This document shows positions 49,801 through 61,800 of a stretch of 64,000 bases of DNA, piece by piece. Position numbers and translations under genes: made by a program. The DNA lies in NCBI GenBank assembly GCA_002943765.1, contig PQWQ01000093.1:1-64000 (forward strand), read 5' to 3'. Numbering within the stretch: position 1 is the stretch's first letter; each line of letters begins with the position of its first letter. The notes under the pieces were generated by a model. That model saw only the letters and a list, made by a program, of their open reading frames with translations, had not been told where the DNA came from and searched no databases. Source of the stretch: Psoroptes ovis (lineage: Eukaryota; Arthropoda; Arachnida; Sarcoptiformes; Psoroptidae).

Positions 49801-52800
49801 TTTTATTTAAAAGAGAAAATGAGACATTTTAAGCTTGAAAATATGGCAAATTTCTTATATCAAATAATTTACAACGTTTCATCGGATCAATGAATGTGGT
49901 GATTTCGATCAATTTTCTAGTTTTATCATCGTTAATTGTGTCCAATTTGATGATGGTCCATTGTTTCCAATCATCATTTAAAAATTTTTTATTACTAATA
50001 AAATTGGTCATCATATAGATTAAGAGACCAAACGAATAAACATCAACTGGTTGTGGATCGAATTGATCCACAAATACTTCAGGTGGAAAATGATTATCAT
50101 AAAGACGATGTTTTTGTTGATATGGTGATAATTTCATATATTTTTCAGTATCAGCGTCGAAATATTTGGCGCAATTGCCAAAGCCAACTAATTTGACATT
50201 ATTATTCGAATCAAATATGACACTTTCACCCCGTATTTTCAAATGTGCGAAAGCATTTTGATGCATGAATTCGAGACAAGATAATAATGTGTATGAATGT
50301 TTTCGTAATTCATTCAATGATAGAAAACCTTTACGTGAACGTTGTAATAAATTTTGTGAATCACATTCATCAAGGAATGTATACACTTTCAGATCAGTTA
50401 TGAAAATGTCATATATTTTGACGAATGCTTCATGTTTTTTCAGTAAGGTTTGTTGTTGGTCGTTTGTTTTGGACAAATATTGCCGTATTTTAGTCGATTG
50501 GTGGATGTGTTTTTTATAATCTAAGCTACGGTCATTAAGGATTACAATCTTAACATAACAAGAACATTGTTTGTATTGACCACGATAAATGATGCATGTT
50601 TTACTGGCCCAAATTGATTGTTTATTCAGAACAATTTGATATTGTTTCAATCCGATTTCATCTGCCAATATTTTAGTGTTTGGATAGTTTTTGAAATCGA
50701 TCATTATTTTTTTCAAATAATCACGATTATCAATCAACACTTGTTTGTAGTTACTTGATAGTTTCTTCAAACGATCAATTTCAGCGTCCAATAATTTGTG
50801 TTTGGTTTCAATTTCATTGTCTAAAATTAATTGTAAACGTTTTTTGTCTTGTTCTAATTTTTCTTTACGATTTTCCATCATTTGTTTAATTTTGGTTTGT
50901 AAATCATCGCGCATTTGTTGTTCTTGTAATTGGAATTGTTCACGTATTGATTTGATTAGTTTTTCTACTTCATCGTCAATATTTTTTTTCTGTCGAAATG
51001 ATTCAGCTTCACATTTGGCTTTAATTTTATTCAAATCTTCTTTGACAATCATTTGCATTAACATCAAACGCTTTTCAGATAATTTCTTCTCAAACAGTTT
51101 TCTTTGTTCACATTCTTCTTGTTGAAATTTCTTCAATAATGAATTGTAATCATCATCATTTTGATTAGTGTTGTTTGATGATGCATTTTCATCATTTGCT
51201 GAGTCAATTTCAGCCATTTTTTCAACTCAAAAATGGATTAGCAGTGATACGATCAAGATGAAATGATATGCAAATTATTATATTAATTATTAATTAATAC
51301 ACCAATCAAATAGACTAAAACAACAGAAAATATGAGCCAGTAATGGTTGAAAATGTTCGCATTTAAATATGAGAAAATTTTTTCGAATTTGGTTTGTTCA
51401 CAAACAGATTTTCGATTGAAAAATGTATGCTTAATTAAATTGTGATTGTAGTCACAAAAATACATTCATTCGAATATTGATTTTTCATTCATGTTCGATT
51501 CGGTGCCCAAGAGCAGTAGCATTTGCATTTTGGTTGTCGATAGCTGAAATTCATTGAGAATAATCTTGGAAAACAAATAACCGGAAAATTTGTTCAATTT
51601 CATTTGAGTTGTGTATGAAATGGAGAAAAGTGACAATTACCAACAGAAATGTAAAAATTAATTAATTACATTAATTTAATTAATTGAAAAATCAAATTTT
51701 GTTGTTTTTTTGTATGTTTTACTCAGATTATTCGATTTGAATGAAACAAAATAATGAATACTAATAATCATTGATTTTGATCATTTTGAATGTGAAATGA
51801 ATGGAATTTTTTCGAATGATCAAACAAGACTAACATTGAAAAATCAATATATTATCTATTTTTTCAGTTTCGTTTCATATGATCAGATTTACAAAAAAAC
51901 AATCAATATTATTTAATTATAATTAATCAATTTTCCCCGAGTTAAACTCGTGAATCTAGCAAAATTATGATAAAAAAGTAATGGCAAAAATGTGTTTAAA
52001 GTATTGTGAATATTTCAAGAATTAACATGGCAAAAATTTGAAAAACTGTTGAATAACAAAAAAAAAGGAAAAAAATGATTTGATGGCCATTTCGGTTGGA
52101 GAAAATGGAAAATTGATATCGATCAATCGATCATTTGGATCGATCTAATTTGAATTTATGCGAAGAGAGTTTAATTTTGCATTGGTTTTTTGTTGTGCTT
52201 CGAAGCCTGGAATGATAAAATGTAACCAAATCAACATGAATGTCTCTGGAATAATCGATTAAGGTCATCATTCATTTAGAGCAAATTTATTATCACACAT
52301 TTCTATTATTTGGAAAGTGTCGGCTGAGAAAAGATTAAGTTGTCATCATGCTGATGATGAGCGTTGGAAATTGTGAATTTATGTATTCGATTTGATATCT
52401 TTACATCTTTAGGCTGATTCAAAATTAATATTTATTTTTTATAATCAACAAATCAATTTGGATATATTTTTCGAGGAAGGATGATTTTAAATTCTAATTT
52501 TTCCTTTCACTCTGAATCTGTAAGATTCTTAGGGAGATTTTTGAAAAGATTCAGTTTTTTTTTTTTGCATTTTTCTGTATGAAATTAATTTTAGAGAATT
52601 CTCAGATTGGGATTTTGGAGAGAATTTTTTCATTTCACCAAAATGGTCATTCATTCACAATTGACTTATGATTGAGCCAAAAAAAATTGGTGAAAATCTT
52701 GAGACAAATGAAAACAACAACAACAAATCCTGAATTGAGTCAAATGGAATTTGTATTAATACTAATAATGAATGCACTTAAAAGATTAAAATGTATTAAC

Positions 52801-55800
52801 AATTTTTGATTCAATTTCTTTGATATGAATCAAAATGAAAAATATGTGCAATTTTTTTCAATTTTTTGCCAGAAATGGCAAAAACATTGATTCAATAAAC
52901 ATGGATTCATGATGAAGGTGGATTTTTGTTTTTAATTTGTTATTATTGTCAATTGTAAATAGTTGCATTCAAAATAATTGCAATCATTATTTTGCTTTCT
53001 ATTTCAATAATAATACAACTGTTAAATTGAAAATAAACAAAATTATTGGTTTGAATTAAGAAAAAGAGATATATTTTGGATAAATAAATATTTATTTCAA
53101 CATTGACGATGTAATCACTTGAAAATGATATGAAACGAAAGAATAGAAAATAGAAAACTAAAAACAAATCTTTAGGAATATGATCATATCAATCAATTTC
53201 AAGAAAAATAATGATCAATGATCACTGTTAAATGCTTCAAGGATGCATATTTCAAGTATAAATTGCCACTACTAATATTTTTTTTGTTGTTCATTTATTT
53301 GTGATTATTATGCATTTACAATCAAAAGAGATGTGTTTACAATCAAACAATCAATGTCATACATCACTAAATTGATCATATAAAAGTGCATAAATCAAAC
53401 ATCGCTTCATCATTCTTAAATTTGAACAGTTTCGAATCGAAAACATTTTCAATCAATCAAATCAAATACAAATGGACACTAAACCGGTGCTTGGTTACTG
53501 GGATGCTCGAGGTCTTGGTCAAGCCATACGACTACTGTTAACATATGCTGATGTCGATTTCATTGATAAACGTTATAAAGTGGGACCAGCCCCAAATTAT
53601 GATCGTTCAGAATGGTTAAACGATAAATATAATCTTGGTTTGGATTTTCCAAATGTGAGTCTATGATCAATGAAATGTTGGTCATTTTAGCTAAATTATT
53701 TTGTATGACCAGTGCCCATATTATTTAGATGGCAATGTGCGATTGACCCAATCGATAGCAATTTTACGTTATATTGCCCGCAAATATAATTTAAATGGTA
53801 ACAATGAAATGGAAAAAATACGCATTTCATTAGCTGAACAACAAATAGTCGACTTGAATCAAGCATTGTCTCGTGTGGCATATAATCCTAATTGCGAAAA
53901 ATTGAAGCCAGAATATCTGGAAAAATTGCCAGAACAATTGGAATTATTGTCGAAATTTCTAAACAATCAACCATTCATATCGGGTACAAACATATCATAT
54001 GCTGATTTTTTATTGTATGAATATCTGACTAAAATCAAAGTGTTGATGCCAGAATTGTTTGTTAAAAATGATAATCTTAAAAAATTTCACGAACGTATCG
54101 AAGCATTACCAAGAATCAATGAATATATCAAGAAACAGCAACCGAAATCGTTTCATGGCCCAACAGCATTGTGGAATGGTCAATACGCTTAAAAATTCTA
54201 AATAATTTTTGGAACTAGTTAAAACATTGTGGCAATAAAAAACTTTTGTAACTCTATCTACTCATTCAAACAGAACAAAAACTCTAAAATTTGATTTTAG
54301 AAAAAATGAACAAAAATTTTGACTGGAATTGATTTGGAAATAATTGTCACTGGCAAAAATGTGGGTCTTTGAGAATCGATATTATTTGAAATTCAATTCA
54401 TTATTTTTGTTGTCGTTTCCTATTTATTTGATTTAAATTGAAAATTTTTCAATTTGAAAAAATAACAAATGAACAATCTTAGAATCATCAATGTCAATGT
54501 CATTGATTTGATCGAAATGAAATGAGAAATTTTTTTCATGGAAAAATAGAATCAAATATTGCTGTCACATTGGATGATGAATCAAATATTGTTTGTTGTT
54601 TACTATTTTAGATGAAAACAAAAATTTTAATTTCATTTGTTGTTGTCAATAATGGATATATGGGATTAAAGTCAATTTTAGTGAGCAAAGAAACGTCAAT
54701 AAACAAGCAAAGATTTTTTTGAATCTAAGCAAACGAATAGGCGACAAACAATAATGGATAGGCTAAACCATAAGAAATAGACAATAATTGAATTTTAATA
54801 AAAGTTCAAATTTCGTTTTTTTGTCCAAAAATTGGAATAAAAACGAAATGAATTAGTTGAGTGTATCTAATAATGATAAGGATATCAGATTACCGAATGG
54901 TTAATTCATGCATTGATACAACCAATGTGGATGTTGTTAAAATCAAAGGATACCTTCTTGCTTTGTTTGGTTTGGATGGAAGTAAAGTGCATCATTAATG
55001 ATACTAATGCATAGCACATGAATTGGATTCATATAATTCATTTCTGGTCACAAACACAGACACACATAGTAACCGAGAAACAACAACAACAATAGATTAT
55101 GCTAAACTGAAACATTATCAAACGACGGCAGCGAAATGATGACATTTTTCAAAAATAATAATAAACAGTTGAATGATGGCACATACAAATTTCTTTTATG
55201 GTTTTTAAATTGCACTATATTTTCATCTGATTTTCGCTTTTTGCCATTTCCATTTTACTCTTTGTTCATTGATTATTTTTATCATGGCAAAAGTTAAAAT
55301 GAATGATGGTAAAATAATAATAAATTCCATTAATGGAATCAAATGTTTTCTTCATGTTTTTTGCCAGTAATGTATATTTTGGTTGTCATAATCAAATGTA
55401 ACTAAACACACTAAAATCTATTTGTTGTTGGCAAAAACCTATTTTTTCAGTGGAAAATATTTTTCAAGTGTCAAATACTCATCTGTCAGTTTTATCACAA
55501 ATAAAAGACAACAGTGAAATGGGCACGTGTTGAATTTTTCGGTTTGAATTTTAAAGTTTAAACATTCATATCGATTTAGGTATTTTGTTTAATATTCAAA
55601 GAATTATTCATAAGGGAAATATTGATTGATTGATATTTATCAATAGAAATGATGATAATAATATATTATCATCACGAACAATTTTAATTTCATTTGATAA
55701 ATTTATATTGAGCTCATATGTTTTCAATAAGGCAATATTTGAGAAGCATGATAAATAGAACCGGCACACAAAAACTTTTGGTTATTAGTGATCAGAAATG

Positions 55801-58800
55801 ATCAAACATAACAAACAATTCATCAGCAAACAAAGATGATGATGCTAACGAAAAAGATGTTTGGCAAAAATAAAAGTTGAAATTAACAGTAAACACACAG
55901 AGATATCTGAGAAAAAGTTTTTGATCGAAAATCACGATTCAGACATTTTGTTATAATCGAATTTATCATTAAAATTGCACACACTTTTCTAATAATCAAC
56001 GTTTGAAATGTCTTTAGGGATAAATAATCGTCAATTGATTCGATTTATCATCACTATCGATCCAATGATTGCTGTTAATCGATTCATTGCGAGATATTTC
56101 ATTCGATTAATTGAACGATCATTGATTGATTAAATAAACAAAGAAAGAAAATTTGAAAATAAATTTTTCATTACTTACATGCAACATTCAATCGCAATGA
56201 TTGTTCCATTGAATCGATGGGCTGTTTTTGCTGTTTGACATAATCAATGTTGTTATTGAACAATAAATTTCTAGCATTACATATAATTTCATTATCATTA
56301 TCTTCGATTTGTAATTTCATTTTGATGATTGACTCGGTTATTAATATTGGTTCTACAATTGAATTATTATGATTGTTGATAATATTATATTCTCGCAGAA
56401 AATTATCTATTTGTTCATTCAAATTGAAATTATTATTATTGATTTGATTGATATTAATCAAATCATCATAATTGACAATCACAACTTCATTGTTTGTATC
56501 ACTATGATTGTGTTGTTGCTGCATGATAATATCATAGTCATTTTCATTTATTTTTAATGTTGAATTGTTTGCTTTTTTGCCACTACTAATGATCACATAT
56601 TGCCTAAAGTAAATGTTTAGAACGTGAATTATTGTAAAAATAAAAATAATTTAAATATAATTCAATCGAAGAAAAATGCATAGACATGATTGCATTAATG
56701 AGAAATACATGATAAATAATCAATCTACTTTTAGGGACATTTTGCAATAGAATTTCATGAATGTTACAAAATCAATGATGATCATTTTTAAGTTTAAAAT
56801 TTAAACTTTTCATTTGAAATTTAGAATTAATTAATTTTTGGCCAAATGATTTTGATTAAAATGATTTCAATTTCTGATATTTGAATGTGAATATAAGGAA
56901 TTATTCATTATTTCCATTTGATGCTATCACATTTCCAAATGGATGAGTTAGACAAGACTTGAAACAATTTTTCCATTTTAAAATCAAAACAAAACCTTCA
57001 GGGAATTCAGATTCAAATGCATATTCAGAGCTGTGCATTTAGAGTCACTTGAAAAATTTTATGCAAAAATTTTTAGGTGAAAAGAAACAAAAAAAAATTA
57101 TTATCATTTTGCATTAATTTTGATTTTTTGAATTTTTAGTGCGTTGAAAATTGAATGTAATCTAATTTTTTATGAATATCCAAAAGTGCATTCTGCTTGT
57201 ATGGCTCAACTTATCTTATAGGATTGTATTTTATGGTTTGTTTCAAAAAATATCATCACTATTAATATTTCATTTTTTCAAGCAATTTGATTATTTCAAT
57301 TTTTGGAAAATGATTGATGCATAAATAGTTGTTTTATCAAATAAAAAAAGCACAACAAACTTACTGCAGAATTGGTATTGGCCGATATCCAGGCATTCGA
57401 TACCAACTATGATTTGCCGGTGGTCTTGAACCAAAAGATCGACAACGTATTATTATTTCTTGTCCGGATTGCAGCCATGACGATGTTGGTGATTTGGAGT
57501 TAGATTCATTATCATTGTCTGATTCTGTTGTTTTCGTTGACGACGATGATGTAGTAGATGCTGATGATGGATAGGCTACTATTTGCACATGTTTCGGTTT
57601 TGCTGTCGATTTCCGAATGAAAACAAAATGATTTAAGTTTATTAAGTGAAGTAGTAACAACAAAAATTAAAGTTAAATCATAATAATAATGATGATTAGA
57701 TGGCTTACTATTAACTTTAATCAATGTTTTTGCACTTAGAAATGTTTGATTATCATTACTTGAAAGGCACTTAAACCAGCAATTATGGTCATAGATTGTG
57801 ATCGGAGTTAAATGTAATTCACTTTGCAAAGTATGATTTTTTTCCGTCAAAATGTGATATATTTTTTGCCGTATCAATTCATCATTACGATACCAATTCA
57901 GTATTGGCAATGGTTTACCTATGAATTATTTAAATTAGTTAAATCATTAAGAAATGTCATTTCTCAAAAATAATGACACACGTTGGTGTTTGTCATTTTG
58001 TTTTGAATATGTGAACTGAATGCATAATGCAAATAAATCAAAACTTTGATATGATTATTCCTAATTATTAATACAATTGTCTGCTCTTTTTATCTGATCA
58101 TTCTCAGCAATTGTTAAAAGGGAATTCATTACATTAAGGCAATAATTGTTTGTGGTATTATCTTTTATCATTCTTTTAATTTGATTTTGTGAGATTAATT
58201 TAGATTAATTAGTGCTTTGTCGCATATTCCTGAATCTAATCTTTTTTGCTTGATTGTGATATTTTGAAAAATAGTAATCATATTAATTAATTAATGCAAT
58301 TTTTCTCAGTAAAAAAAACAAAGACGCTCTTGCTTTTAATGAAAATATTGCTAATTCAATGAATGTTAATATTTACCGCCTTCAGACAGACAGATTAATG
58401 TGGCTGATTCATCTTCATTCAACACAATCGTTTGATTTGGTTCAATTGATTTGATGATTAAATCATTGGATGTCATTGAATGTGGCTGATTAGTGACTGT
58501 TGATGCTAATTTTAAGCTCGATGATTTTCCATTAAAATGTTCGTAGGTATGATTGTTAGCTTTTGGTGCATAAAAATAATTTCTTTTATTTAATTTTAAT
58601 AATATTTGCAACTGTTTTGGTGGAACTATTGAAAGAAGCAAGCAAATTAGTAATGATAATGAGAATCATCAAGTAAAATGATTATTACCAATAACATTCA
58701 GTGTCACAGTTGATATTGTTGTACGTTCCCATTTATAATCGACTCGACACCAGTAAAGACCTGAATCTTTTTCTTCGATTGGCATCAAATAAAGATGTGC

Positions 58801-61800
58801 AGTTGATTTTGAAATCGGTTTCGTTGTCGTTGGTGAGGATGATGATGATGATGACATTAATGTGGTTGGCATCGATGTTGTTTGTGAATTGAAATCAATT
58901 TTAGAATAATTAGAATGGCTGTCATTATCGGTGTGATTGATCAAAGATTGCTGTTCGATGGTTAATTGATTCAATGTAAAATTCATTAATTGTTTATGCT
59001 GATAAGTTTTGTGAATAAAGTGTTGAGCATATTCAAAAGGTTGATGTCTTGCATCAACACTGTAAATAGGTGTGCCAGATATGTCATCACCTCGATACCA
59101 TAAAACTAGTGATATTGAATCTGATGGATTTAATGGGCGCACAAAACAAGGCAAACGAATTAAGCGTCCGTCAATTGCATTCACATCGCTATAAACTTGA
59201 TTCGAATTGAATTAAAAAGAAAAAATTAATTATTTTCCATCATCAGTCATTGCTTTGAAAAGGGAGAGCATGCGATTGGCTATTTCACTACAAACACAAT
59301 GCTGTTTAAATCAAGACCAAACATCTTGAACACTATTGAAAAATTGATTGATTATACACACTTAATGTACATGATAATTGTCAATAAATGTGTATTTCAT
59401 TGATTGTGATTTGATGTTGTTATTATTGAAAAGTATGAATAAATATTGTTCTATTTGATGATTTCTGGTTGAACAATTCGCCAGATGGTATTACACATAA
59501 TACTGTTCATTGATTTTCACTATTTATTAATCGAACATAATTGCATTTATTTTAATATTTGTCTCTGTGTGTTTTTCTCTTCAATTTCATCTTATGATGA
59601 ATGTTACGTTAAATTATAAATAATGTTTGTGTATTTTGGGAAATTGAAAACATTTCTAGTTACATACAAATAAATATGTTAATTGTGTTTGGTCGGTAGA
59701 TGATGGTGATGGCATTGAGTGAATGGAGAATGATATTCATTTATTTATCATCTAAATAATAATAATCCAAAATGAATACGACGACATGATCATTTGGTGT
59801 AAGGAATATTTTCAATATCTTAAACAAAGTCATAAATTACAATAATAAGCAAATCGAAGATGAATCAATAAATAAATTGTCAACATTATTCAATTGTGTT
59901 GCATTCAAAGTTTTTCATTCATTCATTCAATGAATGAACATGTAAAGTAAAATTGTAGTGGAGAATGGATTTTGATTCATTTCCGTTTATTTGTTTGTTT
60001 GCTTGTATGAATCAATGTTTATTGAGAATGTTCGATTCAGATTCATAAAATCATTATCAACTTTGTCAGTGTTGGTAATGTGAATCATGGAATAAGAATT
60101 AGCAAAAATATCAATATCAATATTAATATTAATATCATTCAATTCAATACTTTTTCTTATTTATGGTGAATTCATGAACTGATGCATAATTTTGCTTGCA
60201 TTCAAACTATTTGATTCATTCGAGTCATTTATAAAAATTGTCAAAACAATATTCACATGAAAATAGTTTGTTGTCAATTGAACATTATTTTACTTTTTTA
60301 TGTTTATACTGACAATGTTGGCATGCAAAATAATATCACTATGACTAACTATTTCGATTATGCATTCAATGAAAATCGATTGTTTAAAATTTCTAGGAAA
60401 TAAACAAAAAGAAAAGAAGATCGGTAATTTGATAATAACTAATTCATTTCACCACACCTATTTGACCACAGTTTTTTAGTCAGAGTGAAACAACTAAGGC
60501 ATGAATTGTCATTAAAATGATAGAATCAACAACAATAAATGGATGGTGAACTTACTTTGATGTTGATGTGCTTCGATCAACGGTTTTTTGACACGATTTG
60601 GTAATATTAAGATATTTTGCTGATATTCTCGTATTCTTCGTGGTAATATTTTATTTTGGTTATAATAATCATAATCAATGAGATCATCATCATCAACATT
60701 GGTGGCATCCACATCTTCATCATCCAAATATTCGTCATATGAATCGATTTGTTTAGTAGGCTCATCATTATCGCCACCATCATCACTGTCGAAGCCTATT
60801 TTGTAATTGATGGTGACAAAATGATTATTATTTTTATTGTAATTGTTAATATCCTAATTTAATGATTATAATCAATTTTGTTGATCATAATAATCATAAT
60901 GATCAGTATTGATTTAATCAATGAATTTGTTCATTTATCAAGATTTGTATTAAAAAAACAATTTACTAGTATTCATGTATAAATTGCCGTAAATAAGAAA
61001 ATTAAATTGTGAATTACTTTACTTAAAATCATTATTTCTATTCAAATATGATGATGACATTGTCTTCGGTATCTGACAATAAAATGAAAACAATAACTTT
61101 GATGAGAGAAACATAAAATAAGATTAATGATGATGGCGATGACAATCATAATAGAAAAGAATCATGTGCTCATGTTATCATCATTATCGTCTTTATGATT
61201 GTTATTATTACTTCTCTCTATTTATGACCTAAAATGTATTTGTTTTGTTTTTTCATTTTTCTTCAATAAAAAATAAATATTATTCAAACTGGAACGATTC
61301 TTAGAGCCATAAACATTTCAGAAAAGTGAAAGTGTTTGAAAATGAATGAATATAAATAAAAACAATAAATCAGGATATTATTGTTGTCTATGTTTGTTGG
61401 TCTATTTGTATTGACTGTTTAGAATTTTCATATTTGAACTCGAAATAGGATTTAAAAAGTGTTAATACTTTGAATATTCATAATTTATGCAGCAAAGATT
61501 AAATTTTATTTTATTATTTTATAACGATGTTTGGCCAGAAAATAACTGATAAAAGGTAGTAAGCGAAATTTGGAAAATAATGAATTTGAAATAAATCAAA
61601 TAAATTGAAAATTTGTGAATGGCTAGTCATTCTCTGTGTTCATTCAAATTCATCATTGTTTTTAATGTTTAGCAGAGTTTTGAATTTTTCACTTGAAAAT
61701 TCTATTTTTCTCCATTCGGAAAAGAGGCTTAGATGATGATGGTGATTTGATACACACACACTCACACACATAAACACTCATCATCATCCAATGAAAGTAT

